Shown: positions 42,688 through 52,793, numbered from the stretch's first letter. The stretch: DNA of 64,000 bases from Pseudomonas sp. (GCF_002796985.1 NZ_PEKX01000007.1:1-64000), one strand, 5' to 3'. Numbers and translations are program-made. The notes: generated by a model from the sequence alone, not told the origin.

Positions 42688-43827
42688 TTACCGGATCAGA
42701 GTTTCGATGGCGTCGACCACGCGGTCCTGGTCGTCGCGGGTCATGTCGGGGAACAGCGGGATCGAGACGATCCGCGAGGAGTTCCACTCGGTGTTGGGCA
42801 GCTGCACCTTCGGGTAGCGCTGGCGGTAGTAGCTGTGCAGGTGGCTGCCGATGAAGTGGATGCCGGTGCCGATGCCGCGTTGCTGCAGGCCCTGCATGAA
42901 GGCGTCGCGGTCTATGCCGCAGCGTTCTGCATCGATGCGCAGGACGTACAGGTGCCAGGCGTGGTGTTGCGGGTAGTCAGGGATCGCCAGCGGTTGCACC
43001 GGCAGGTGGGCCAGGCGCTCCGCGTAAGTAGCGGCCAGTTCGGCTCGACGGGCGTTGATCGCTTCGAGCCTGGGCAGTTGGACCAGGGCGATGGCGGCGT
43101 TGATGTCGGTGAGGTTGTACTTGAAGCCCGGCTCGACTACCTGGGCCTGCGGCTTGCGGCCGTGGGTCAGGCGGTCATAGGCGTCGACGCCCAGGCCGTG
43201 GAACTTCAGGGTGCGCACGCGATTGGCCAGGGCATCGTCGTCGGTGACGAACATGGCGCCTTCGGCGCAGGTGAGGTTCTTGATCGCGTGGAAAGAGAAG
43301 ATCGCGGTGCCGCGCTGTCCCACCGGGCGACCGCGGTAGAGGGTGCCAGCGGCGTGGGCGGCATCCTCGATGACGGCGAGGCCGTGGCGCAGGGCGAGCT
43401 CGTCGATCGGGTCCATGTCGCAGGCGGCGCCGGCGTAGTGCACCGGGATGATCGCGCGGGTACGCGGGGTGATCGCGGCCTCGATGCGCGCGGCGTCGGT
43501 CATCAGGGTGTCGCGGTCGACATCGACGAACACCGGCGTCGCGCCCAGCAGGCTGATCATGTTGACCGTGGACACCCAGGTCTGCGACGGGGTGATCACC
43601 TCGTCACCGGGGCCGATGCCCAGGGCCATCAGTGCCAGGTGCATGCCGCCGGTGGCGGAGGACAGCGCGATGGCGTGTCGGCAACCGATGGATTGAGCGA
43701 AGCGTTGTTCCAGTTCCGCGTTCTTCGGCCCGGTGGTGATCCAGCCCGAACGCAGGACTTCATTGACTGCCTGGATCTCCTCCTCGCCGATGCTGGGGCG
43801 GGAGAAAGGGAGGAAGGGCATTTCCAT
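42688..43827 (-). CDS. arnB: UDP-4-amino-4-deoxy-arabinose aminotransferase
   Basis: 379 residues, a DegT/DnrJ/EryC1-type PLP aminotransferase. It converts UDP-Ara4O to UDP-Ara4N. PLP-site features: SSATGGMHLAL, VIEDAAHAAGT and the Schiff-base Lys in FSFHAIKNLTCAEG. The ATG at 43827 (MEMPFLPFSRP) is chosen over a TTG at 43839 and an ATG at 43821. It is the first gene of the arn operon, with a PmrA-box-like repeat 62 bases upstream. Confidence 0.95.
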   Translation of the reverse strand: MEMPFLPFSRPSIGEEEIQAVNEVLRSGWITTGPKNAELEQRFAQSIGCRHAIALSSATGGMHLALMALGIGPGDEVITPSQTWVSTVNMISLLGATPVFVDVDRDTLMTDAARIEAAITPRTRAIIPVHYAGAACDMDPIDELALRHGLAVIEDAAHAAGTLYRGRPVGQRGTAIFSFHAIKNLTCAEGAMFVTDDDALANRVRTLKFHGLGVDAYDRLTHGRKPQAQVVEPGFKYNLTDINAAIALVQLPRLEAINARRAELAATYAERLAHLPVQPLAIPDYPQHHAWHLYVLRIDAERCGIDRDAFMQGLQQRGIGTGIHFIGSHLHSYYRQRYPKVQLPNTEWNSSRIVSIPLFPDMTRDDQDRVVDAIETLIR

Positions 43828-43888
43828 GTGGTGTTCCAAAGGCCGTGCCGGCTCTGTCAGGGGGTGAGAGAACGCTACGGGGGAGATC

Positions 43889-43905
43889 GTTAAGAAGCCG
43901 TTAAG
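43889..43905 (-). promoter_or_regulatory. PmrA-box-like direct repeat upstream of arnB
   Basis: On the minus strand the sequence reads CTTAAC-GGCTT-CTTAAC, two hexamers separated by five bases, 62 bases before the arnB start. This is the layout of the PmrA box (CTTAAK-N5-CTTAAK in enterobacteria; similar in P. aeruginosa), with C in place of K. It implies induction by PmrAB under low magnesium or cationic peptides. Confidence 0.65.
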
Positions 43906-44106
43906 TGGATGTCGTTATTCCGTTCGTCGGTCAGACTTGCGACATGCAGCACCGGAAGGCGGGAAGCTGTTTGAGTGAACGGTCTGAAAACGACATATCT
44001 GATGTCGGAAAACGCTGTTGAACACTCGTTCATCCTTGGCTATGGTGGCCCCACATTCCTACGGATCTATCCGCAGGACGTTCCGTCATTCGGATGAGGC
44101 CCTTGC

Positions 44107-46152
44107 ATGCGTTATTCGTCGCTTGTGGACAGGATGGTCGGGCCCGGCGTCGCCGCCTGGGACATTCACTACGCCGCCATTGCCGCCCAGCGAGCCGGTC
44201 GCGACGTGATAGTGCTCAGCGTCGGTGACCCCGATTTCGCCACGCCGGACTTCATCACCGAGGCCGCCATCACCTCGCTGCGCGCCGGTGATACGCATTA
44301 CAGCGACGTGGCCGGCAAACCCGCACTGCGCCAGGCGATCGCCGCGCTGCATGAGCGGCGATTCGGGCAAAAGGCGGGCGCGGAAAATGTCATCGTCGTC
44401 GCCGGAGCACAGAACGGCCTGTTCGCCGCCGCGATGTGCCTGCTGGAGAAGGGCGACGAGGTCATCGTCTTCGACCCGGTCTACGTCACCTACGAAGCCA
44501 CGCTGAAGGCCACTGGCGCGGTATTGGTGCCGGTGCCGACCCGTCCGGAAAGCGGCTTTCGCCCCCTGGCAGCCGACCTCGCTGCCGCGATTACCCCGCG
44601 CACCAAGGCGATCTTCTTCGCCAACCCGAACAACCCCACCGGCGTCGTGCTGAACCGCGACGAGCTGCTGGCCATCGCCGAGCTGGCCCAGGCCCATGAC
44701 CTTTGGGTAGTGGTGGACGAGGTCTACGAGGGGTTGACCTTCGAGCGCGAGCACCAGGGCTTTGCCGCCTTGCCGGGCATGGCCGAGCGCACCCTGAGCA
44801 TCGGCAGCCTGTCGAAATCCCATGCGATGACCGGCTGGCGCGCCGGTTGGGTCGTCGCCAACCCGACACTGGTCGGGCACCTGGAAAACCTTGCGCTGAA
44901 CATGTTCTACGGCCTGCCGGGCTTTGTGCAGGAGGCCGCGCGGGTGGCGGTGGAGCGCCATGACGAGGTGGTGTCGTCGATGCGCGAGATCTACCGCCGT
45001 CGCCGTGACCTGGTGGTCGCGGCGCTGAGCGACTGCCCCCGTGTGAAAGTTCTGAAGCCCGAAGCCGGCATGTTCGTCATGGTGGATGTGCGCGATACCG
45101 GCCTCAGTTCGCTGGATTTCTCCTGGCAGCTGTTCCATGCCAGCGGTGTGTCCGTGCTCGACGCAGCGGCCTTTGGCCCGCAGGCGGAGGGCTTTGTGCG
45201 GCTGTCCTTTGGCTTGAGCGACGAGAGCATGGCGGAGGCTTGTGCGCGGATCATCCGCTTTGTCGAATCCCTGCCGGCACGCCCTGTAGGAGCGAGCTTG
45301 CTCGCGAACCTGCCTCAGCCACCGAAACATCAGGAGCGTTCGCGAGCAAGCTCGCTCCTACAAGAGTTGACGCAGCCCGCGAGCAAGCCCGTCATCGAAG
45401 TACGCGATATCCACAAGCGCTTCGGCGATTTCGAGGTACTCAAGGGCGTATCGCTGTCGGCCCGCGAGGGCGAGGTGATTTCGCTGATCGGCGCCAGCGG
45501 CTCGGGCAAGAGCACGCTGCTGCGCTGCATCAACATGCTGGAGATTCCCAACCAAGGTTCGGTCACGGTCAACGGCGAAACCATCCGCCTGACGCAGAAC
45601 CGCCAGGGCGATCCGATGGTCGCCGACCAGAAGCAACTCACGCGCATCCGCTCGCAGCTGGGCATGGTGTTCCAGAGCTTCAACCTGTGGCCGCACCGCA
45701 CCGTGCTGGAGAACCTGATCGAGGCGCCGACGTTCGTCCTTCATGAGAGCAAAACCGAGGCCCGCGAGCGCGCCGAGGCGCTGCTGGAGCGCGTCGGCCT
45801 GGCGGAGAAGCGCCACGAATACCCGGCCTTCCTCTCCGGTGGCCAGCAGCAGCGCGTCGCCATCGCGCGTGCCCTCGCCGTGCGGCCTAAAGTGATGCTG
45901 TTCGACGAGCCGACCTCGGCGCTGGACCCGGAGCTGGTGGGCGAAGTGCTGCGGGTAATCCGCTCGCTGGCCGAGGAGGGGCGGACCATGATCCTGGTCA
46001 CCCACGAGATGGCTTTCGCCCGCGATGTCTCCAGCCATGTGGCTTTCCTGCACAAGGGCCTGATCGAAGAGGAAGGCACGCCGGAAGAAGTTTTCTCGCG
46101 ACCGCGCAGCGAGCGCTGCCGGCAGTTCGTCAACGCGCACCAGAATCGCTGA
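44107..46152 (+). CDS. Pyridoxal-phosphate aminotransferase fused through a REP-derived linker to an ABC ATPase
   Basis: One uninterrupted 681-codon frame. Residues 1-390 are a class I/II PLP aminotransferase (FANPNNPTG, VVDEVYE, Schiff-base Lys237 in SLSKSHAMTGWRAGW). Residues about 394-419 are a translation of an inverted REP pair (GASLLAN and SRASSLL). Residues about 421-681 are a complete HisP/GlnQ-type ATPase: Walker A GASGSGKST with Lys468, LSGGQQQR, VMLFDEPTSALD and a switch His in LVTHEM. The two parts are separate proteins in known families. The ATPase could also be made alone from the in-frame TTG at 45367 (LTQPASKPVIEV), which has only a weak CAAGAG ribosome site. GAGG precedes the ATG at 44107. 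It is followed by the matching binding protein and permeases. Confidence 0.88.
   Translation: MRYSSLVDRMVGPGVAAWDIHYAAIAAQRAGRDVIVLSVGDPDFATPDFITEAAITSLRAGDTHYSDVAGKPALRQAIAALHERRFGQKAGAENVIVVAGAQNGLFAAAMCLLEKGDEVIVFDPVYVTYEATLKATGAVLVPVPTRPESGFRPLAADLAAAITPRTKAIFFANPNNPTGVVLNRDELLAIAELAQAHDLWVVVDEVYEGLTFEREHQGFAALPGMAERTLSIGSLSKSHAMTGWRAGWVVANPTLVGHLENLALNMFYGLPGFVQEAARVAVERHDEVVSSMREIYRRRRDLVVAALSDCPRVKVLKPEAGMFVMVDVRDTGLSSLDFSWQLFHASGVSVLDAAAFGPQAEGFVRLSFGLSDESMAEACARIIRFVESLPARPVGASLLANLPQPPKHQERSRASSLLQELTQPASKPVIEVRDIHKRFGDFEVLKGVSLSAREGEVISLIGASGSGKSTLLRCINMLEIPNQGSVTVNGETIRLTQNRQGDPMVADQKQLTRIRSQLGMVFQSFNLWPHRTVLENLIEAPTFVLHESKTEARERAEALLERVGLAEKRHEYPAFLSGGQQQRVAIARALAVRPKVMLFDEPTSALDPELVGEVLRVIRSLAEEGRTMILVTHEMAFARDVSSHVAFLHKGLIEEEGTPEEVFSRPRSERCRQFVNAHQNR
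45286..45361. repeat. REP pair inside the aminotransferase-ATPase reading frame
   Basis: GTAGGAGCGAGCTTGCTCGC at 45286 onward and its complement ending GCTCGCTCCTAC at 45361, separated by about 28 bases. The pair adds no stop codon in this frame and appears to have replaced the aminotransferase stop and the ATPase start. Confidence 0.93.
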
Positions 46153-46222
46153 CCGATGCCGCGCAGTCGGCGCATCGATGAGCGTGACCCAACACTCAAT
46201 AAAAACAATGCAGGGGATCACG

Positions 46223-47008
46223 ATGAACAAGAAAGGTCTGTGCAATCTGATGGTGGGTGCGGCGATGCTGGTGGCTGGCGTGGCAAGCGCCCAGGCCGAG
46301 ACGATCCGCTTCGCCCTGGCCGCCGAGCCCTATCCGCCGTTCTCGCAGAAGCAGCCTGACGGCAGCTGGGTCGGCTTCGAGCCGGACCTGATCCACAAGG
46401 TCTGCGCCGAGATGAAGGCCACCTGCGAGATTGATGAAGTGGCCTGGGACGGCATCATTCCGGCGCTGCTGGCGAAGAAGATCGACGTGATCTTCAACTC
46501 CCTGTCGATCACCGACGAGCGCGAAAAACAGATCGCCTTCAGTCGCCCCTACTACGACACCCCGGTCGCGGTTGCCGCGCCGCAGGCCGTGGACGTGCAG
46601 GTCACTCCCGAAGGACTGAAGGGCAAGACCATCGGCGTGCAGATATCCACCGTCAGCTCCAACTACCTGAAGAAGTACTACGAGAAGATTGCCGACGTGC
46701 GCTACTACGACACCCAGGACTCGGTGAACGCCGACCTGGTCGCCGGGCGCATCGACCTGATGATGGCCGACGGCATCGCCGTGGCGTCCTTCGTCAAGTC
46801 GCCGGATGCGCAGGCAGCCGGCATCGTCAGCAAGGGCGAGGTGAAGTACGACCCGGTGTTCGGCCGTGGCGTCGGCGCCGGCATGCGCAAGGACGACACC
46901 GCGCTGAAGGCGAAGATGGACGAAGCCATCGGCAAGCTGCTCGCCAGCGACGATTACAAGACGCTGTCGGACAAGTACTTCGGCATGAGCGTCGCGCCCA
47001 AGCAGTGA
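46223..47008 (+). CDS. ABC transporter substrate-binding protein, polar amino acid type
   Basis: 261 residues. The Sec signal peptide (MNKKGLCNLMVGAAMLVAGV, then ASAQA) points to the periplasm. The mature protein begins ETIRFALAAEPYPPFS, typical of the HisJ/ArgT/GlnH family (SBP_bac_3), with a glutamate/arginine-binding-like pocket segment SLSITDEREKQIAFSRPYY. The likely ligand is a cationic or N-modified amino acid or an opine; this cannot be fixed from sequence. AGGGGA lies 6 bases before the ATG. It lies 70 bases after the ATPase, in the same operon as the permeases. Confidence 0.92.
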   Translation: MNKKGLCNLMVGAAMLVAGVASAQAETIRFALAAEPYPPFSQKQPDGSWVGFEPDLIHKVCAEMKATCEIDEVAWDGIIPALLAKKIDVIFNSLSITDEREKQIAFSRPYYDTPVAVAAPQAVDVQVTPEGLKGKTIGVQISTVSSNYLKKYYEKIADVRYYDTQDSVNADLVAGRIDLMMADGIAVASFVKSPDAQAAGIVSKGEVKYDPVFGRGVGAGMRKDDTALKAKMDEAIGKLLASDDYKTLSDKYFGMSVAPKQ

Positions 47009-47082
47009 TCCCGGCGTGAGCTGGACCCGTGCCCGCTGCGGGCACGGGGATGACCCCTGACCCTCCTATCCTGGAGACGGCC

Positions 47083-47793
47083 ATGCAAAGCATCTTCGAC
47101 CTGATCGGCTTCGGCCCCACCGGCTGGGGCCCGGCCCTGCTCAAGGGGCTGCTGGTCACCCTGCAGATTTCCGTTGGCGCCTTTCTCGTCGGCCTGCTGA
47201 TCGGCCTGGCGGCGGCCAGCGCCAAGATCGGCGGACCGCGCCCGCTGGCGATGCTGGCGCGCGGCTATACCACGCTGTGCCGGGCGGTGCCGGAGCTGCT
47301 GCTGATCCTGCTGCTGTTCTACGTCGGCTCCATGGGCCTGAACCAGTTCTTCGAGTGGCTCGGCTACGGCCAGGTGAAGCTCAACGGCATGATGGTGGCC
47401 ATCGTCGTGCTCGGCCTGGTGCAGGGGGCGTATGCCTCGGAAATCTTCCGTGGCGCGATCCAGTCGATTCCCTTCGGCCAGATCGAAGCGGCGCGCGCCT
47501 ATGGCATGCACGGCTTCGGCCTGTTCCGTCGGGTGACCCTGCCGATGATGGCGCCCAACGCGCTGGCCGGCATGGCCAACCTGTGGGTGAACCTGATCAA
47601 GGACAGCGCGCTGATCAGCGTGGTGGGCACCAACGAGCTGCTTTACACCGCCAAGCAGGCGGCCGGCTCGACCCGTCACTACCTGACCTTCTACCTCACC
47701 GCGGCGGCGCTGTACTACGTGCTCACCGTGCTTTCCAACCTGTTCGCGGGCTACCTGGAGCGGCGCTTCCGCCGCTGGATTCCGGCGGTCTGA
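47083..47793 (+). CDS. ABC transporter permease (HisM/HisQ type)
   Basis: 236 residues, about five membrane helices, with the conserved cytoplasmic EAA loop (GQIEAARAYGMHGFGLFRRV) that contacts the ATPase. Start chosen at 47083 (MQSIFDLIGF) with GGAG upstream. It pairs with the next permease to form the channel of a polar amino acid importer. Confidence 0.92.
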   Translation: MQSIFDLIGFGPTGWGPALLKGLLVTLQISVGAFLVGLLIGLAAASAKIGGPRPLAMLARGYTTLCRAVPELLLILLLFYVGSMGLNQFFEWLGYGQVKLNGMMVAIVVLGLVQGAYASEIFRGAIQSIPFGQIEAARAYGMHGFGLFRRVTLPMMAPNALAGMANLWVNLIKDSALISVVGTNELLYTAKQAAGSTRHYLTFYLTAAALYYVLTVLSNLFAGYLERRFRRWIPAV

Positions 47794-47806
47794 ACGAGGC
47801 GCGGCG

Positions 47807-48556
47807 ATGAACGAACACTGGCTATTCGTCTACGGAGCCCTGCTGCTCAAGGGCCTGGGCACCACTCTGGTGATCCTGCTGATTTCCGCCACGCTGGGCT
47901 TCGCCCTGGCGCTGGTCGTGGCGCTGGCGCGGATGTCGCGCAACTTCCTGGTCTCGCGCCTGGCGCTGGCGTACACCAGCGTCATTCGCGGCACGCCGCT
48001 GCTGGTGCAGATCTACATCTTCTATTACGGCCTGGGCAGCCTGTTCGCGCAGTTCCCGCTGATCCGCGGCAGCTTCCTCTGGCCATACCTGCGCGATGGC
48101 TTCTGGTACATCGTCATCGCATTGATCCTCTCGGTCGGCGCCTATGTCGGCGAGGTGGTGCGCGGCGGCCTGAAGGCCGTGCCGCGTGGTGAGCTGGAGG
48201 CCGCTTCGGCGTTCGGCATGAACCGCACGCTGGTGCTATATCGCGTCTGGCTACCACGGGCGATCCGCCTGCTGTTGCCGACCCTGGCGGGGGAGAGCGT
48301 GATGCTGCTCAAGTCCACCGCGCTGGCTTCCACCATCGCCGTGGTCGATCTGCTCGGCGCGGCCAACGTGGTTCGCGCGCAGACCTTCCAGGTCTACGAG
48401 CCGCTGCTGTTGGTGGCGGCGATCTATGTCTGCCTGACCTTCATCATCGAGGCGCTGTTCGCCGTGCTGGAGCGCACCACGCCGGTCCGCCGCGAGGCGC
48501 AGAAGCCGCCGCAGCGCAGCTGGTTCGGTAAACGCCGTGCGAGAACGGCAGTTTGA
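47807..48556 (+). CDS. ABC transporter permease (HisM type)
   Basis: 249 residues, about five membrane helices and the EAA loop GELEAASAFGMNRTLVLYRV. It starts 13 bases after the previous permease. Its C terminus is basic (RRARTAV) and cytoplasmic. It is the last gene of the transporter operon and is convergent with the TetR gene. Confidence 0.92.
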   Translation: MNEHWLFVYGALLLKGLGTTLVILLISATLGFALALVVALARMSRNFLVSRLALAYTSVIRGTPLLVQIYIFYYGLGSLFAQFPLIRGSFLWPYLRDGFWYIVIALILSVGAYVGEVVRGGLKAVPRGELEAASAFGMNRTLVLYRVWLPRAIRLLLPTLAGESVMLLKSTALASTIAVVDLLGAANVVRAQTFQVYEPLLLVAAIYVCLTFIIEALFAVLERTTPVRREAQKPPQRSWFGKRRARTAV

Positions 48557-48613
48557 GATTTCACGGCTCGTCCAAGGATATCCAGCCGACGCGCAGCAGA
48601 TCGTTGCCGAGCC

Positions 48614-49237
48614 TCAGGCGTAGGCGCCGCGTCTGAGGCCTTCCACCCAGCAGCGGCTGAGTTCGAGGCCGTCGGCGGCGCTGAAGTTGGTCGGGTTCAG
48701 GCACCACTCCAGCCACAGGCCGTCGAGCATGGCGGACAGGCCGATGGCGGCCAGGCGTGGGCGCGCCACGCCGAAGCCTTCGGCGCTGGCGAGTTCGCTG
48801 ATGAGTTTTTCCAGGAGCGTGAGGTAGCTCTGGTAGCCACGCTCATGTGCCTCGTTCACCGGCGGTGAGTGGCGTATCAGGCTCCAGAACACCACCCAGG
48901 GGCTGAGCAGGTCGGGGTCCAGCACCTGGGGCGAAAAGGAGCCGGTGAGGAAGGCTTCCATGCGCGCGACAGGGTCGCTGCCGACGGCATCGACTTGCTG
49001 GTAAAGGGCCTGGGTGACTTCACTGGCGAGGGTCTCGTAGGCCTGCGCGACCAGTGCGTCGATGCTGCCGAAATGGTGGTTGACCAGGCCGACGGCAACG
49101 CCGGCTTCCTTGGCGATGCGGCGCACCGAGATACCCGCGTGGCCATCGGCGACCAGACACCTGAGGCAGGCGCGCACGAGATGGTCGCGGCGTTCCTCGG
49201 GCGTGGCTCGCTGGGCTTTCTGGCGGGGGATATCCAA
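48614..49237 (-). CDS. TetR-family transcriptional regulator (BetI-like)
   Basis: 207 residues. The N-terminal TetR helix-turn-helix (GISVRRIAKEAGVAVGLVNH HFG region) has a BetI-like character, and the C-terminal ligand domain includes LDGLWLEWCLNP. No ATG exists at a sensible place. The TTG at 49237 (LDIPRQKAQRATPEERRDHL) has AGGA about 9 bases upstream and gives normal length, so I take it as the start. It is divergent from the metallohydrolase gene, with 130 bases between, and convergent with the transporter operon. It probably controls one or both in response to the transported compound. Confidence 0.88.
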   Translation of the reverse strand: MDIPRQKAQRATPEERRDHLVRACLRCLVADGHAGISVRRIAKEAGVAVGLVNHHFGSIDALVAQAYETLASEVTQALYQQVDAVGSDPVARMEAFLTGSFSPQVLDPDLLSPWVVFWSLIRHSPPVNEAHERGYQSYLTLLEKLISELASAEGFGVARPRLAAIGLSAMLDGLWLEWCLNPTNFSAADGLELSRCWVEGLRRGAYA

Positions 49238-49367
49238 GGGCTGGCGTCCTGTGTTGCGGGGTGCCGGTACGCGGCGAACGGTTTCGATACTAGGAGGCGC
49301 CGGGGAAGATTTCCATGGGCACTTCGGACAGAGAGCAGACACAGACCAGACAGGGGAGAAAGTGCAG

Positions 49368-50381
49368 ATGATCGAGGACGTATCCTTCGTCGTACCCGGT
49401 GATTCCGGCGCCGAGTTGTGTGTGCGCGCCTGGCGCATCGACAGCGGCAGACCCGGGCCCAGGGTGTACCTGCAGGCGGGTGTGCACGCCGATGAAATCG
49501 CCGGGATGCTGGTGCTGCACGAGCTGCTGCCACGTCTGTGTGACGCCGCCGAGCGGGGTGTGCTGAACGGCAGCGTGACGCTGGTGCCGCAGGCCAACCC
49601 CATCGGTATCGGGCAGTTCCGTCAAGGGCGGATTCTCGGGCGCCACCACGACTCGACGTCGCGCAATTTCAACCGTGGCTTCATCGCTTCGGCCGCCGCC
49701 AGCGGGACGCTGGACAACCTCACGCTGTGGCAGAAGCGCTTGGCCGAATTGGCCGCGCCGGCAGACATCGTGCTCGACCTGCACACCGATGACGAAGCGT
49801 TGCAGTACCTGTACATCCACGAGTGCTTCTGGCCCGCCGCGCAGGACCTCGCCGCCGCGCTGCGCGCGGAGCTGGCGATCATCTGGGAAGGCAATGGCGA
49901 TGGCGCGTTCGAGGAGGTGGTGATCGCCCCTTGGCTAGCCGAGCAGCGATTCGCCGGGCGCCTAGTGGCGACCGTTGAATTGCGCGGACAGGGCGACGTC
50001 AGCGATGCGCTGGCGCAGCAGGATGCCGACGGGCTCTATCGCTTCCTCGGGGCGCGCGGCGTGGTGACCGACGCCGAAGCGTTGCCGGAGTGGAAGGGCG
50101 TCGCCACACCAATGGGCTTCATGGAAACCGTGTTCGCCCCGGCGGCGGGTGTGCTGGTTTTCGAGCGGGAACTGGGTGAGCACATCGAGGCAGGGGAGCG
50201 CTTCGCGCGAATCATTTCCCGGCCTGGCGATGCCAGCAGCGAACACATCCTGCGCGCACCGCAGGACGGGCTGCTCGCCACGCGCTATCGCGACCGGCTG
50301 ATCCCGCAGGGCGCCATCGCCGCGAAGCTGACCGGCAGGGCGACGTCCAGCACCTGGAGCTCGGGTGCGCTCGATCCGTAG
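49368..50381 (+). CDS. AspA/AstE-type zinc deacylase (M14 family)
   Basis: 337 residues of the succinylglutamate desuccinylase/aspartoacylase family. Zinc ligands His40 and Glu43 in VHADEIAG and His139 in LDLHTDDEA; VPQANPIG and SRNFNRGF are further family motifs. GGGGAG precedes the ATG. The family removes acyl groups from the alpha nitrogen of amino acids. Together with the neighbouring amino acid transporter and aminotransferase, it suggests import of an N-acyl amino acid, deacylation and transamination; this is inference. It is followed by a REP pair. Confidence 0.87.
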   Translation: MIEDVSFVVPGDSGAELCVRAWRIDSGRPGPRVYLQAGVHADEIAGMLVLHELLPRLCDAAERGVLNGSVTLVPQANPIGIGQFRQGRILGRHHDSTSRNFNRGFIASAAASGTLDNLTLWQKRLAELAAPADIVLDLHTDDEALQYLYIHECFWPAAQDLAAALRAELAIIWEGNGDGAFEEVVIAPWLAEQRFAGRLVATVELRGQGDVSDALAQQDADGLYRFLGARGVVTDAEALPEWKGVATPMGFMETVFAPAAGVLVFERELGEHIEAGERFARIISRPGDASSEHILRAPQDGLLATRYRDRLIPQGAIAAKLTGRATSSTWSSGALDP

Positions 50382-50394
50382 GATGCTGCTTTTC

Positions 50395-50462
50395 GTAGGA
50401 GCGAGCTTGCTCGCGAACAAACCCCGCTGCGGGGCCGGGTTCGCGAGCAAGCTCGCTCCTAC
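50395..50462. repeat. REP pair flanking the RAYT gene (3' side)
   Basis: GTAGGAGCGAGCTTGCTCGC at 50395 onward and its complement ending GCTCGCTCCTAC at 50462, about 20 bases between arms. It lies 10 bases beyond the stop of the RAYT gene. Confidence 0.92.
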
Positions 50463-50472
50463 AGGCTATGCG

Positions 50473-50925
50473 TTACAGCCAGATGGCGTTCCAGAAGGGG
50501 TACTCGCGGACCGATCGAACCAACCCGGCGCGGATGGGATTGGCGACCAGGTAACGGGCTGCGGCTTTCAGGTCTTCGTCACGGCGCAGGGCATGATCGT
50601 GATAGCCCGATTGCCAGACTTTGCCACTGCGGCCTGTTGATCTATTCAGGGCGATTGCCGTGCGCGACTTAAGCTGCTGCATGCAACTATCGAGATTCAT
50701 TTCGTCCAGTACGATCAGGCAGTGCAGATGATCTGGCATGAGCACCCAGGCATGGATTTCAGCAGGTGCGTGCTGGGGAAAAGAATGAATTTCCCGTGCA
50801 ACCGCCTGCGCGCTACTCCACTCGTTAAAGATCTGTTCACGTTGATTGGCCACTGTGGTGACTAAGTAGATCTGACCGGGTATTGAGTGCCGTCCATTAC
50901 GCAAATCCTTGCCATGAAATCCCAT
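50473..50925 (-). CDS. REP-associated tyrosine transposase (RAYT)
   Basis: 150 residues of the Y1 transposase (HUH) superfamily. The HUH motif is HLHCL in LMPDHLHCLIVL, and the nucleophile Tyr is in ARYLVANPIRAGLV, a RAYT signature. The start at 50925 (MGFHGKDLRN) is taken because the frame further upstream is only a translation of the REP pair. RAYTs bind and cleave REP hairpins and are thought to spread REPs while being vertically inherited single-copy genes. Here inverted REP pairs of one subtype flank both sides, and the same subtype recurs at 45286, 58026 and 59813. Confidence 0.93.
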   Translation of the reverse strand: MGFHGKDLRNGRHSIPGQIYLVTTVANQREQIFNEWSSAQAVAREIHSFPQHAPAEIHAWVLMPDHLHCLIVLDEMNLDSCMQQLKSRTAIALNRSTGRSGKVWQSGYHDHALRRDEDLKAAARYLVANPIRAGLVRSVREYPFWNAIWL

Positions 50926-50981
50926 AGCCAATCCCCCTCGCAATCCAGCGCCAAAGATTGCAGAGGAGGCCGGGCCTGACT

Positions 50982-51041
50982 GTAGGAGCGAGCTTGCTCG
51001 CGAACCTGCTGGGTCCGGTTCGCGAGCAAGCTCGCTCCTAC
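50982..51041. repeat. REP pair flanking the RAYT gene (5' side)
   Basis: GTAGGAGCGAGCTTGCTCGC at 50982 onward and its complement ending GCTCGCTCCTAC at 51041. It lies 57 bases upstream of the RAYT start and is oriented as an inverted pair like the one on the other side. Confidence 0.92.
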
Positions 51042-51054
51042 GAAAAGACAAATG

Positions 51055-51081
51055 AAAACGCCCGCGCAAGGCGGGCGTTTT
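51055..51081 (-). terminator. Terminator of prfC
   Basis: AAAACGCCCGC, GCAAG, GCGGGCGTTTT: an 11-bp stem with A/T flanks, 14 bases past the prfC stop. Confidence 0.9.
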
Positions 51082-51094
51082 GTGGGCGGCGAAC

Positions 51095-52678
<1,584 letters not shown>

Positions 52679-52793
52679 GGATGGGTGCCTGGTCGATTCG
52701 GTGAAGACGGGCGGCGAGCGGCCCGAAAAGCGCGGGATTATAGCGTAAAGCGCTGCGTCGCCGGCAGACCCGGCGACGCAAGGCTTGCGGCCG

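Noticed and set aside
45280..45365. CRISPR-like or tandem repeat reading of the GTAGGAGCGAGC sequences
   Set aside because: The units are inverted pairs with unique centres scattered in intergenic regions, which is REP/BIME structure, not an array with spacers.
48614..49603. 329-residue TetR protein starting at 49603
   Set aside because: The upstream part overlaps the divergent zinc deacylase gene and is not TetR-like; the TTG at 49237 gives the normal length.
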